DNA of 64,000 nt from JANQRA01 sp035249605 (lineage in GTDB: Bacteria; Actinomycetota; Acidimicrobiia; Spongiisociales; ZC4RG35), in assembly GCA_035249605.1 (NCBI GenBank), contig DATFGI010000026.1:51311-115310 (forward strand), in the 5' to 3' direction. Below the pieces are notes generated by a model. That model was not told where the DNA came from. It did not search any database and saw nothing but the letters and a program-made list of their open reading frames with translations. Position 1 is the first letter of the stretch. Each line of letters opens with the position of its first letter. This document shows, one piece after another, positions 8,875-17,605 of the stretch. The translations under genes and the position numbers were made by a program.

Positions 8875-10050
8875 ATGACGACCACCACCACCGCCGAGGG
8901 TGCCCGTCCCCCCTTCTGGCGCGACATCCGCGTTCTGCGGGTGCTGGCACAACTCCTCGCGGTCGGTGCAACGGTGGCCATCGTCTCCGTCATCTGGTTC
9001 AACCTGACCAACAACCTGAAGGCGAGCGGGTTGACCCTCGGCTTCGACTTCATCGACGAGCCGTTCGGCGTCCCGATAGCCGGTTCCGACCTCAGTCCTG
9101 GCGCCGCCATCTGGAGGGCGCTGCTGATCGGGCTGCAGAACACATTCGCCCTGGTGATCGTGGGAATCCCTCTGATCACGATCATTGGCATCCTCGTCGG
9201 CGTGGGACGGCTCTCCACCAACTGGCTGGTGGCCAAGGCGTCGGCTGTATATGTCGAGGTGCTGCGCAACACACCGCCTCTGCTCGTCATCGTCTTCGCC
9301 TTCAACGCCGTCTTCCTCGCCCTGCCCCTGATCTCCGACCCGATCAACCTCTCCGACCTTGTGATCATCAACAACCGGTTCATCGCAATCGCCTCGCTGA
9401 GCAACCTCGAAGGATCAGGCGTCTTCTGGTCGGTGGTCGCCGGAGCGCTGGTGCTGGCCGTGGTCGTCTGGGTGTGGAGGACGCAGAGGTTCGATCGGAC
9501 CGGCGAGCCGCACCATAGGGTGCTCTGGTCTCTTGCCCTCCTGATCGGGATCGGCGTCGTGGCCTATTTCGCCCTGGGCGCGCCGGTCCGACTGTCCCGG
9601 CCCCAACTCGAAGGTCGTGTGCTGACCGGCGGCATCTCCGGCCTGACCGCCTTCTTCGCCATGCTGGTGGCGCTGGTCCTCTACACCGCCAGCCACGTCG
9701 CCGAGATCGTCCGGGGCAGCATCCAGGCGGTGCCGAAAGGCCAGACCGAGGCTGCCAACGCACTCGCCCTCAGCGGGTTGCAGCGACTGCGCCATGTCGT
9801 GTTGCCCCAGGCGATGCGGATCGCCATTCCCCCAGTGATCAGCCAATACCTCAATTACACCAAGAACACCTCGCTGGGCATTGCCGTCGGATACGCAGAG
9901 GTCACGGTGGTCGTCTTCCAAGCGATCGGCAATGGGCAGCCGGCACCACAGCTCATCTTCTTGCTCATGCTCGGATACCTGGCCTTCTCATTGGTGATCT
10001 CGGCACTGGTGAATGTCCTGAATCGCCGACTTCAGTACGTGACCAACTGA
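8875..10050 (+). CDS. aapQ: Amino-acid ABC transporter permease (AapQ/BztB family)
   Basis: Membrane permease of 391 residues, one half of the AapQM channel. The long form typical of this family is seen: an N-terminal helix, a first BPD helix group from about residue 80, a family insertion, and a C-terminal BPD group with the EAA loop (GQTEAANALALSGLQRLRHV). The ATG at 8875 is used because an upstream in-frame GTG at 8842 lies within the preceding hairpin. Its TGA shares one base with the ATG of aapM. Confidence 0.92.
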   Translation: MTTTTTAEGARPPFWRDIRVLRVLAQLLAVGATVAIVSVIWFNLTNNLKASGLTLGFDFIDEPFGVPIAGSDLSPGAAIWRALLIGLQNTFALVIVGIPLITIIGILVGVGRLSTNWLVAKASAVYVEVLRNTPPLLVIVFAFNAVFLALPLISDPINLSDLVIINNRFIAIASLSNLEGSGVFWSVVAGALVLAVVVWVWRTQRFDRTGEPHHRVLWSLALLIGIGVVAYFALGAPVRLSRPQLEGRVLTGGISGLTAFFAMLVALVLYTASHVAEIVRGSIQAVPKGQTEAANALALSGLQRLRHVVLPQAMRIAIPPVISQYLNYTKNTSLGIAVGYAEVTVVVFQAIGNGQPAPQLIFLLMLGYLAFSLVISALVNVLNRRLQYVTN

Positions 10051-11300
10051 TGGCCACCGAGCTCGACCAGCGCCTGTCCGCTCCCAAGCACCCGGTCCCG
10101 CCGCCCAAGCGGCCAGTGCGGTGGTCCAAGGAGAACCTGTTCGGGTCGTGGTTCGACACGCTTCTGACGCTGGTGTTCGGTGTGGTGATCGTGTGGGCGC
10201 TGGTCTCGCTCGTCCAGTTCCTGTTGGACGCAGACGCCACGATCATTCGCAGGAATCTCACCAACTTCGTGGTGGGGCGGTTTCCCCGCGATGAGCTATG
10301 GCGCCCGTGGATGGCCACCTATCTGATCACCGCCCTGATCGGTTTGGCGACCGGAGGCTCGATTGCCGCTGCCCGAGAGAGGGCGACCGAGGCGGGCCTG
10401 CCCTTCGTCGAGCCCACGCTGCGGGATGTCGTGCGTCGCTTCTGGCCGCTGCTCCTGCTGACGGCGGTCATCCTCGCCTTCACACAAACGTTGCTTCCCA
10501 CCCTGCTCACAGTCGGCGCGATCGTTGTGTTCGCCCTCATCCGTTCATTGGGACTGCGTCTCCCGTCGGGCGTGCGCCGCTGGAACTGGCTGATCGGGAT
10601 CGTGCTGCTAGTCGGCTCTTACATGGCGCTGGCTGCTTTCGGTGGACAAGGCTGGGAGGACTGGGGAGGAATCCATCTCAACGTGTTCCTGACGGTGGCC
10701 GGGATCCTCTTCGCCTTCCCCATCGGGCTGCTCCTCGCAATCGGTCGACGTTCCAAGCTCCCTGCGGTGAGATGGTTGTCGGTCACGTTCGTCGAGTTCG
10801 TGCGTGGCGTCCCCCTGATCACTCTGCTGCTGATGGGCGCCTTCGCCCTTGGCTTCATCCTGCCCGCCGACCTCCGGCCCGGGTTCATCACCAGGATGCT
10901 CATTGCCATCACCCTGTTCGAAGCCGCCTACATCGCCGAGGTGGTTCGTGGAGGGCTGCAGTCGGTTCCCCAGGGTCAAGTGGAGGCCGGCCAGGCCCTT
11001 GGGATGTCGCCGTGGCGGATCACTCGCCGGATCGTCCTGCCCCAGGCGCTCCGCAACACCATCCCGGCAATGGTGGGCCAGTTCATCAGTCTGTGGAAGG
11101 ACACCACGCTGGTCTCCGTACTCGGGTTGCCAGATCTTCTCGAGGTGTCGCGGACAGTCAATAGCCAGCCGGATTTCCTCGGCCAGGGGCTGTTCATCAT
11201 CACACTCGGTTTCGCCGGTCTGGTGTTCTGGGTGGTGTCCTACACGATGTCACGGGAGGCGAGAAGGTTGGAGAAGAAACTGGGAGTAGGAGAGCGATGA
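10050..11300 (+). CDS. aapM: Amino-acid ABC transporter permease (AapM/BztC family)
   Basis: Second channel subunit, 416 residues. The first half holds extra membrane helices (about 30-220) characteristic of AapM. The second half is a standard amino-acid permease domain with an EAA loop (GQVEAGQALGMSPWRITRR) that binds the ATPase. Start ATG overlaps the aapQ stop (TGATG) and its own stop overlaps the aapP start (ATGA), so the three are translated in a coupled series. Confidence 0.93.
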   Translation: MATELDQRLSAPKHPVPPPKRPVRWSKENLFGSWFDTLLTLVFGVVIVWALVSLVQFLLDADATIIRRNLTNFVVGRFPRDELWRPWMATYLITALIGLATGGSIAAARERATEAGLPFVEPTLRDVVRRFWPLLLLTAVILAFTQTLLPTLLTVGAIVVFALIRSLGLRLPSGVRRWNWLIGIVLLVGSYMALAAFGGQGWEDWGGIHLNVFLTVAGILFAFPIGLLLAIGRRSKLPAVRWLSVTFVEFVRGVPLITLLLMGAFALGFILPADLRPGFITRMLIAITLFEAAYIAEVVRGGLQSVPQGQVEAGQALGMSPWRITRRIVLPQALRNTIPAMVGQFISLWKDTTLVSVLGLPDLLEVSRTVNSQPDFLGQGLFIITLGFAGLVFWVVSYTMSREARRLEKKLGVGER

Positions 11301-12070
11301 CTGCACAGACCGACTACACGGACGCCACACGGGCCAAGGGCGAGGCCTTCATCGACGTGAGCAATGTCGACAAGTTCTTCGGGGACTTCCAGGCCCTCAA
11401 AGACATCAGTATCAGGGTGGGCAAACAAGAGGTAGTTGTGGTCATCGGCCCCTCCGGGTCGGGTAAGTCGACGCTGATCCGATGCATCAACCGCCTCGAG
11501 AAGCACGACAACGGGACCATCACCGTGGACGGGATCGAGCTGTCCGACGACATCCGCAACATTCAGGAGGTTCGTCGTGAGACGGGGATGGTGTTCCAGC
11601 AGTTCAACCTGTTTCCTCATCTCACCGTCATCGACAACATCACCTTGGCCCCCCGCCAGGTGCGGCGCCAAGCCAAAGGAGAGGCCGAGACCGAGGCGAT
11701 GAAGCTCCTGGAGCGGGTGGGGATCCCCGAGCAGGCTCACAAGTACCCGGGTCAGCTCTCCGGCGGCCAGCAGCAGCGAGTCGCCATCGCCCGCTCGCTG
11801 GCGATGAAGCCAAAGGTGATGCTCTTCGACGAGCCCACATCGGCCCTCGACCCGGAGATGATCAAAGAGGTGCTCGACGTCATGGTGGAGTTGGCACAGG
11901 GGGGCATGACCATGATCGTGGTAACCCACGAGATGGGATTCGCCCGGGCCGTCGCCGACCGTGTGGTATTCATGTCCGACGGCCAGATCGTCGAAGTGGG
12001 AACCCCCGAGCACTTCTTCACCAACCCCGCCGAGGACCGGACCAAACTCTTCCTCAGCCAGATTTTGTGA
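11297..12070 (+). CDS. aapP: Amino-acid ABC transporter ATPase (AapP/GlnQ family)
   Basis: Cytoplasmic ATPase of 257 residues that drives the AapQM channel. Walker A (GPSGSGKST), Q-loop (GMVFQQFNLFPH), signature (LSGGQQQR), Walker B (VMLFDEPTSALDPE) and switch His (VTHEMGF) are intact. It is the last gene of the aapJQMP operon. Because the neighbouring divergent transporter has no ATPase gene, this protein may energise both. It converges on the VOC gene with 17 bp between stops. Confidence 0.96.
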   Translation: MTAQTDYTDATRAKGEAFIDVSNVDKFFGDFQALKDISIRVGKQEVVVVIGPSGSGKSTLIRCINRLEKHDNGTITVDGIELSDDIRNIQEVRRETGMVFQQFNLFPHLTVIDNITLAPRQVRRQAKGEAETEAMKLLERVGIPEQAHKYPGQLSGGQQQRVAIARSLAMKPKVMLFDEPTSALDPEMIKEVLDVMVELAQGGMTMIVVTHEMGFARAVADRVVFMSDGQIVEVGTPEHFFTNPAEDRTKLFLSQIL

Positions 12071-12087
12071 ACGGCGGACCTCCCCCG

Positions 12088-12510
12088 TCAGAGGCGGGAT
12101 TGGAAGAGAGTGAGCTGGATGCCGTCGCCGGCGGTGTAACGCCGGTTGCGGTCGCCCCACGGTGTCTCCACGGGTTCGGCGACCCCCTCGGCGTCTGTGC
12201 CGCTGATCGCGGTCATCGCTTCGTCTAGGTTCGCGACCCTGACCGCGAGGCGAAGGCGGTCGTCGAGCGTAACTCCGGTCTCAACTTGGTCGACCATGGC
12301 GGCGTGCTCCCGGTCGATGACCTCGAGTGTCGCCTCGGGAACACGAAAGATGACACCCCGACCTCCCTGGTGGTCCAGGTCCCTGAAGACCTCGAGACCC
12401 ATGCGGTCGCGAAGCAGACCGGCGAGCGCCTCGTAGTCGTCGCTGACCACGATGAATCGGAGCTCTTCGACGGCCAGGTCTGGGGTCGGACCCTGTGCGC
12501 CCACCCCCAC
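12088..12510 (-). CDS. VOC-superfamily (glyoxalase-like) protein
   Basis: Small single-domain member of the vicinal oxygen chelate fold, about 140 residues. The paired beta-alpha-beta modules are seen in EELRFIVVSDDYEALAGLL, and in RLAVRVANLDEAMTAI through YTAGDGIQLTLFQ. The reaction is unknown; family members include glyoxalases, dioxygenases and antibiotic-binding proteins. The start is uncertain: no ATG fits after 12740, and GTG codons at 12510 and 12504 are the best choices. An upstream extension would run under the CapA-like gene on the other strand. Confidence 0.75.
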   Translation of the reverse strand: MGVGAQGPTPDLAVEELRFIVVSDDYEALAGLLRDRMGLEVFRDLDHQGGRGVIFRVPEATLEVIDREHAAMVDQVETGVTLDDRLRLAVRVANLDEAMTAISGTDAEGVAEPVETPWGDRNRRYTAGDGIQLTLFQSRL

Positions 12511-12572
12511 CCGAACCCAACCCGGTCCTTGCCCATTCCATCGGCCCTGTCGGGATAGATCCCGAGCGGTTC

Positions 12573-12578
12573 TAGCCT
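12573..12578 (+). promoter_or_regulatory. Candidate -10 box for the CapA-like gene
   Basis: TAGCCT ends 9 nt before the GTG start, with no Shine-Dalgarno between. Transcription from it would begin at or within 2-3 nt of the start codon, giving a leaderless or near-leaderless mRNA. Confidence 0.45.
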
Positions 12579-12587
12579 TGTCGTCCG

Positions 12588-13682
12588 GTGTCCACCCTCT
12601 CCAAGATCTCTCTTGTCGTGCTTGGCTGCGTGATAACCGGAGCCTTGTTGGTGGGTTTTGTCCAATTCGGGATCCCCGACGACACCGACCCGGCCGTCCT
12701 CGCCGCACCGACGACTTCGACCTCTCCGACCACGACCCCATCCACCACGACCACGACGTCAACCACGACCACCACAACCATCCCCACCACGACCGTTCCG
12801 CCCAAGGGCACGTTGGTCATCCAGGGCACCGGTGACGTCAACCTCGACCCCGGCTACATCCCCGCCCTCGCCGCAAATGGGTACGACCATGCATGGGCGG
12901 GTCTAGACGGCCTGTTCCTCGCCGACGACCTAACCGTGATCAATCTGGAATGCGCCCCCTCCGATCTCGGGTCCCCCGAGCCAAAGGAGTTCGTCTTCCG
13001 CTGCCCCACCGACTCACTCGACTCCCTCACCACTGCTGGCATCGAGGTGGCCAACATGGGCAACAATCACAGCGGGGACTACGGCAAGGAGGCGCTGGTC
13101 GACGGTCGCTCCCGGCTCAGCGCCGTCGGCGTGGCTCCGGTCGGCGCCGGCGCCAACGTCGAGGAGGCCGCGGCGCCGGCGGTATTCGAAATCGAGGGCT
13201 GGAAAGTCGCTGTGATCGGGTTCGGCGGGGTCTTCCCCACACCGGCATGGTTCGCCGCCGACGAGCGAGCCGGGATGCGTGACGGTGACGACATCCCCTC
13301 GATGATGGCCGCAGTGGAGGCCGCCGAAGCGGTCGCCGACATCGTCGTGGTGGCGATCCACTGGGGGGTGGAGCTGGACACCGAGCCCAGACCCGAGGAC
13401 GTAGAGAGGGCGAGGGCCATGATCGCCGCCGGCGCGGATGTGATCTTCGGTCACCACGCCCACCGTCTCCAGCCGATGGAGATGGTGGACGGCGCCGCCG
13501 TGTTCTGGGGTCTGGGCAACTTCGTCTGGCCCAGATATTCCGACGCCAGCGCCACCAGCGGGGTGGGTCGAGCCGTGATCCATCCCGACGGGACGATCGA
13601 TGCCTGCTTGATCCCTGCTTTCATCGAGAATCCGGGCCAACCTGTGATCACCGGTGAACCGGATTGCGGGCCGGTGCGTTAG
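12588..13682 (+). CDS. CapA-family (PGA_cap) exported protein
   Basis: 364 residues. A membrane anchor or uncleaved signal (about 7-27) is followed by a Thr/Pro-rich linker (about 40-72) and a calcineurin-like CapA domain: GDVNLD, NLECAPS, NNHSGDYG, AIHWGVE and GHHAHRLQPME are the metal-site motifs in family order. CapA proteins take part in poly-gamma-glutamate capsule synthesis, but no capB or capC is nearby, so capsule production cannot be claimed. A phosphoesterase acting on a cell-surface polymer is the safer description. It heads a cluster with two other exported proteins. Confidence 0.85.
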   Translation: MSTLSKISLVVLGCVITGALLVGFVQFGIPDDTDPAVLAAPTTSTSPTTTPSTTTTTSTTTTTTIPTTTVPPKGTLVIQGTGDVNLDPGYIPALAANGYDHAWAGLDGLFLADDLTVINLECAPSDLGSPEPKEFVFRCPTDSLDSLTTAGIEVANMGNNHSGDYGKEALVDGRSRLSAVGVAPVGAGANVEEAAAPAVFEIEGWKVAVIGFGGVFPTPAWFAADERAGMRDGDDIPSMMAAVEAAEAVADIVVVAIHWGVELDTEPRPEDVERARAMIAAGADVIFGHHAHRLQPMEMVDGAAVFWGLGNFVWPRYSDASATSGVGRAVIHPDGTIDACLIPAFIENPGQPVITGEPDCGPVR

Positions 13683-13690
13683 GAGAGCCA

Positions 13691-15271
13691 ATGCAAGAGC
13701 GAACGGGGCCAATCCTGTTGGTGATCGCCTTCGGGGCGATGCTCGGCTTCGTCGCCTTCCTGCTGGTGGGGCCGCGCGACGCCGGTGGAAGCACCGACGT
13801 CGGAGCGGGCTCCACTATCGGCACCGATGCCAGCGGGGATACCACCCCCGGCTCGACCGGGCCTGAAGAGACACAGGCAGGGCCTGGCTCGACCACGACC
13901 GCCCCCGGTCAGACCGACCGCGCCCCAGGCACTGTTCCCGGCTCCACCGTCGGCCTGCCGTGGGGATCGGTAGCCGGGCTGACCATGTTCCGGGGCAACC
14001 CCACCCGCACCTGGTACGGCACCGGGCCCATCTCCGAGCAGCCGGAGAGGATCTGGACTTATCCGGAAAACGCCATGTGCAGCGAGTCGACCAACAAGGG
14101 AGTGACGACCACCTGGTGCGGGATGGGATGGACCGGCCAGCCTGGGGTGTGGGAGCGGCCCGACGGTGTCACCGAGTTGATCTTCGGCGCCTATGACCGG
14201 TCGGTTCACTTCGTCGACGCCGAGACCGGACAGGCCCTCCGCCCCGAGTTCCCGACCGGTGACATCATCAAAGGTTCGGTCACCATCGACCCCGACGGTT
14301 TTCCGCTGCTCTACACCGGTTCCCGGGACGACAAACTCCGGATAATCGCCCTCGACCGGGACGAGCCGACCGAGCTGTGGTCCCTCGACGCTTATGCCGT
14401 CGAGGGTATATGGAACGACGACTGGGATGGGAATCCCCTCATCATCGATGACATGATGTACGAGGGTGGCGAGAACGGTTGGTTCTTCGCATATCAGCTC
14501 AACCGGGCCTACGACTCCGAAGGCAAGGTGACGGTCGACCCCGAGCTGAGATTCTCCATGCGAGGTTGGACGCAGGATCAGTTGAGCGCCCTCGGTGACG
14601 AGGAAGTATCCATCGAGAACTCAATTGTCGCCTACGAAGAGCGTGTCTACTTCGGCAACTCTGGTGGTCGGATCGTTGGGCTCGACGTCTCCGACATCCG
14701 CAATGGAAACGCACCGGTCGTATTCGACTATTGGAGCGGGGGAGACATCGATCCCACTCTGGTCGTCGACCCGGATGGATTCGTCTATGCATCCATCGAG
14801 TACGAGCCGGCGCAGATGGGATCGAACGAGACTGCTCGACAAGATGAGGTCGGCCAGCTGGTCAAGCTCGATCCGTACACCGACGGTGATCCGAGGGTGT
14901 GGGGTGTGGACCTCAGCGTGCCCGGGCAGGAGTCCGGGACGTGGGCCACACCTGCCCTCCACGAGGGTGTCCTCTACACCAACACTCATACGGGGTCGAC
15001 GATCGCCGTCGACACCGAGAGCGGTGAGGTCGTTTGGGAGGACAGCACGGCGGGCTGGCACTCGTGGTCATCCCCTGTTGTCGTGGACGAGACCCTGGTG
15101 GTGGCCACTTGCGTCGGTGAGCTCAGGGGGTACTCGTTGGCCGATCCACGCTCGCCCCAGCGCAGCTGGACGGTCCCGGTGGGCGAGTCCTGTCTCGAAG
15201 CCACACCGGCTATCTGGAACGGCGTGATCTACCTGGGGTCCCGCGACGGCTATCTGAGGGCGTTCCGCTAG
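13691..15271 (+). CDS. Membrane-anchored PQQ-like beta-propeller protein
   Basis: 526 residues. One N-terminal membrane helix (about 8-26), a Gly/Ser/Thr-rich linker (to about 90), then a domain with repeated blade signatures such as HFVDAETGQALRPEF, VDTESGEVVWEDSTAG and a closing GSRDGYLRAFR, typical of PQQ-like/BamB-like propellers. No quinoprotein active-site pattern was recognised, so it is probably a binding or scaffold protein outside the membrane. The ATG at 13691 has AGGAGAG upstream; the frame is open 9 codons further inside the previous gene. The next gene begins directly at its stop codon. Confidence 0.8.
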   Translation: MQERTGPILLVIAFGAMLGFVAFLLVGPRDAGGSTDVGAGSTIGTDASGDTTPGSTGPEETQAGPGSTTTAPGQTDRAPGTVPGSTVGLPWGSVAGLTMFRGNPTRTWYGTGPISEQPERIWTYPENAMCSESTNKGVTTTWCGMGWTGQPGVWERPDGVTELIFGAYDRSVHFVDAETGQALRPEFPTGDIIKGSVTIDPDGFPLLYTGSRDDKLRIIALDRDEPTELWSLDAYAVEGIWNDDWDGNPLIIDDMMYEGGENGWFFAYQLNRAYDSEGKVTVDPELRFSMRGWTQDQLSALGDEEVSIENSIVAYEERVYFGNSGGRIVGLDVSDIRNGNAPVVFDYWSGGDIDPTLVVDPDGFVYASIEYEPAQMGSNETARQDEVGQLVKLDPYTDGDPRVWGVDLSVPGQESGTWATPALHEGVLYTNTHTGSTIAVDTESGEVVWEDSTAGWHSWSSPVVVDETLVVATCVGELRGYSLADPRSPQRSWTVPVGESCLEATPAIWNGVIYLGSRDGYLRAFR

Positions 15272-15787
15272 ATGAGCAGGCTTTGGCTGGGTGTGATGCT
15301 GATTGCCGCCTGCTCCGGGACGGGGGCGGTGGCCACGACCACAACCGTTTCCGCTTCTACGAGCATCACCGAGGCCCCCACCTCAACCACCGAACCGCCA
15401 CCGCAGTGCCCGGAGGCGCCCTATGAGATGACAGGGCTTCCTCCCGGTGTGGGCGAGGGCGGGTTGGAGACCGACACGCTGGAGCCGGACGTATGGACCT
15501 CGGTCCCCGGCTCTAACACCACCTTCGTCCCTCGCACCGATGACACGGTCGCCATCGCCTTGATCCGCGGAACGCTGCCACCTGTGGACTGGCCGGCGGA
15601 GAAGGGGGAGGCATCCATCGACGGCACCCGGGCCGCGGTGGGCCCGCATCCCGACGGGACATGGGTGGCCGGATGGTTCGAGGAGCCGGGGGAGCGCTGT
15701 GATCTCTACACCATGGTCTTCTATCCGCCCTGGAGCCCTTCCGACGTGGAGACGGTCCTCGCCGGCATGAACCGGGTCGGGGGCTGA
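15272..15787 (+). CDS. Putative lipoprotein of unknown function
   Basis: 171 residues with a lipoprotein signal (LIAAC, Cys14) and a short Thr/Ser/Pro-rich linker to about residue 45, then a compact domain containing three Cys in total. I do not recognise the domain. The ATG follows the stop of the propeller gene without a gap (TAGATG), so it is translated with it. Location and shared linker style suggest it works with the CapA-like and propeller proteins at the cell surface. Confidence 0.7.
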   Translation: MSRLWLGVMLIAACSGTGAVATTTTVSASTSITEAPTSTTEPPPQCPEAPYEMTGLPPGVGEGGLETDTLEPDVWTSVPGSNTTFVPRTDDTVAIALIRGTLPPVDWPAEKGEASIDGTRAAVGPHPDGTWVAGWFEEPGERCDLYTMVFYPPWSPSDVETVLAGMNRVGG

Positions 15788-15806
15788 GCGGCGTTGAGCG
15801 GCCTAC

Positions 15807-15849
15807 GCGTGTGCACCGGGCGGGAAATATTCCCGCCCGGTGCACACGC
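15807..15849. terminator. Bidirectional stem-loop with GCGTGTGCAC arms
   Basis: Perfect 20-bp inverted repeat (15807-15826 and 15830-15849) with a 3-nt loop, lying between the stops of convergent genes (15787 and 15856). Both outer ends read GCGTGTGCAC / GTGCACACGC, as in the element at 37536-37582. It most likely terminates transcription from both sides. Confidence 0.8.
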
Positions 15850-15855
15850 AAATGG

Positions 15856-16794
15856 CTAGGGACGCGGAGCGGTTCCCGCCGCCTCTTCCCTGGTCTCCTT
15901 GAACAGCTCGCCGATGGCGGCGACCGAGCCGAGGACACCCTGGGTGTCCAGGGGCAGGAAGATCTTGGTCGCCTGACCGTCGGCGACGCCCTGGAGCGCC
16001 TCCAGATAGCGGATGGCGATCAGATCAGGGGTGGGGTCGCCGTTGTGGATGGCGGCGAACACCCGCTCGATGGCCTGTCCCTCACCCTCGGCGACCGTCA
16101 GCTTCTGGTACTTCTCGGCGTCGGCGACCCGCTTTATCGCCTCGGCCTGACCGTCGGCCTCCAGCACCTGGGACTCCTTGACACCCTCGGCCTTGAGGAT
16201 GGCGGCGCGCTTCAGACCTTCCGCCTCGGTGACGGCGGCACGCCGATCACGCTCCGCCTTCATCTGACGGTGCATGGCGTCGGTGACGTCGACCGGAGGC
16301 TCGATGCGCTGGATCTCGACACGAACCACACGCACGCCCCACTTGTCGGTGGCATCGTCGAGGATCTGACGCAATTTGGCGTTGATCACCTCGCGGGAGG
16401 TGAGCGCGGCGTCGAGGTCGAGATCGCCGACCACGTTCCTCAAGTTGGTCTGCGCCAGCTTGGTGACCGCCAGGATGAAGTTGCCCACGTTGTACTGCAG
16501 CTTCACCGGGTCGGTTGCCTCGTAGTAGATCACCGCATCGACGGTGACCACCACGTTGTCCTTGGTGATCACCTCCTGGGGGGGTACGTCGATCACCTGC
16601 TCTCGCATGTCCACCTTGGTCAACCGCTTCACGAACGGCATGACCCATCGCAGACCGGAGTCGACGGTGCGCTCATACCGGCCCAGGAACTCGATCAGCC
16701 CTTTCTGGAAGGGACGCACCACCTTGAAGCCGGCCGCGGCGGTGACGATCAACACCAACGCCAGGAACACGAACAGGATCACCAATGGATCCAT
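15856..16794 (-). CDS. SPFH/stomatin-like membrane protein (slipin)
   Basis: 312 residues: N-terminal membrane hairpin (about 4-25), SPFH/Band-7 domain (about 25-190, with VDVPPQEVITKDNVVVTVDA) and a long charged coiled coil (EAEGLKRAAILKAEGVKESQ) ending in a conserved PLDTQG-type tail. Such proteins form ring or cage-like scaffolds in the membrane and commonly pair with NfeD proteins, and here the upstream gene encodes an NfeD domain. It is the last gene of a padR-nfeD-slipin unit. Confidence 0.92.
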   Translation of the reverse strand: MDPLVILFVFLALVLIVTAAAGFKVVRPFQKGLIEFLGRYERTVDSGLRWVMPFVKRLTKVDMREQVIDVPPQEVITKDNVVVTVDAVIYYEATDPVKLQYNVGNFILAVTKLAQTNLRNVVGDLDLDAALTSREVINAKLRQILDDATDKWGVRVVRVEIQRIEPPVDVTDAMHRQMKAERDRRAAVTEAEGLKRAAILKAEGVKESQVLEADGQAEAIKRVADAEKYQKLTVAEGEGQAIERVFAAIHNGDPTPDLIAIRYLEALQGVADGQATKIFLPLDTQGVLGSVAAIGELFKETREEAAGTAPRP

Positions 16795-16827
16795 GACTCT
16801 TCTCTCTTTCTCTCGAGTCTGATTGCT

Positions 16828-17604
16828 TCAGTCCTCCAACTGCTCGACGACCAGTCGAGCACCATCTACCTCGGTCACCACGATCTTCGCCCCGGCCGGG
16901 ATCTTCCCGGCCGCGGTAGCCCGCCACTCCTCGTGGAGGATGCGGACCATCCCCGAGCCGGTGTACGGGTCGATCCCGGTCAGAACCACGCCCTGTGATC
17001 CGACCCATCGGTTGGCCCCGATGCGGGGTTGCTCCCCCTCGTCCTGGCGCCCGATGAAACGACGCAGGTAGGCCAGTGAGAACAGCGACACGCCAAAGAA
17101 CACCAGCCACTGCGCGATCAGCGCCGCCCCGGTCCAGGCCAGGATGGCCGCCGCCGCCCCGCCCACCGCGAACGGCAGCAGGAAGAATCCGGCGGTGAAC
17201 ATCTCCCCCACGGCGAGGACGATGGAGAAGATCGTCCAGAGCCACCGCCACAACTCATTGTCCACGTCACTACCTCCTCGTGCTGCCATGGCGGCGGCCG
17301 CGACCAGCGCCACCGCCCCGATGCCGTAGAGAGCCAGTTCCCTTCGGCTCTCCCTTCTCATTCGCGTCCTCCCGCTCTGCACGTCCGCCCATGTCTCGAC
17401 CCGCCGGCCTCCGAGGGCCGCGGCCCATCCTTCGGCAAATGCGGCGCGGTCACCGATCACGTCTTCGACCGACCTGCCGTCGAGCTCGGCGTCGAGAAGG
17501 TGCTGCTCGAGCTCGCTGCGCATCTCGGCGACGCTTCCCGCCGGAATGCCGGTCTCCCGCCAGTAGCGCTCGATCTCGGCGAGAGCGCGGGCGCGGTCGC
17601 TCAT
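16828..17604 (-). CDS. HAAS-like domain fused to an NfeD membrane protein
   Basis: 258 residues. The first 70 or so (ALAEIERYWRETG through VIGDRAAFAEGW) resemble the cytoplasmic HAAS/DUF1700-type helical module usually encoded beside PadR regulators. A membrane helix follows (about 95-113), then three more helices and a C-terminal OB-fold NfeD domain (VGSQGVVLTGIDP ... VTEVDGARLVVEQ). The ATG at 17604 starts 1 nt after the padR stop. The fusion joins a PadR-linked sensor module to the partner of the SPFH protein next door. The domain assignment of the N-terminus is by eye. Confidence 0.8.
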   Translation of the reverse strand: MSDRARALAEIERYWRETGIPAGSVAEMRSELEQHLLDAELDGRSVEDVIGDRAAFAEGWAAALGGRRVETWADVQSGRTRMRRESRRELALYGIGAVALVAAAAMAARGGSDVDNELWRWLWTIFSIVLAVGEMFTAGFFLLPFAVGGAAAAILAWTGAALIAQWLVFFGVSLFSLAYLRRFIGRQDEGEQPRIGANRWVGSQGVVLTGIDPYTGSGMVRILHEEWRATAAGKIPAGAKIVVTEVDGARLVVEQLED

Positions 17605-17605
17605 G

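Noticed and set aside
12588..13682. Poly-gamma-glutamate capsule locus
   Set aside because: Only a CapA-type domain is present; capB and capC are missing from the neighbourhood.
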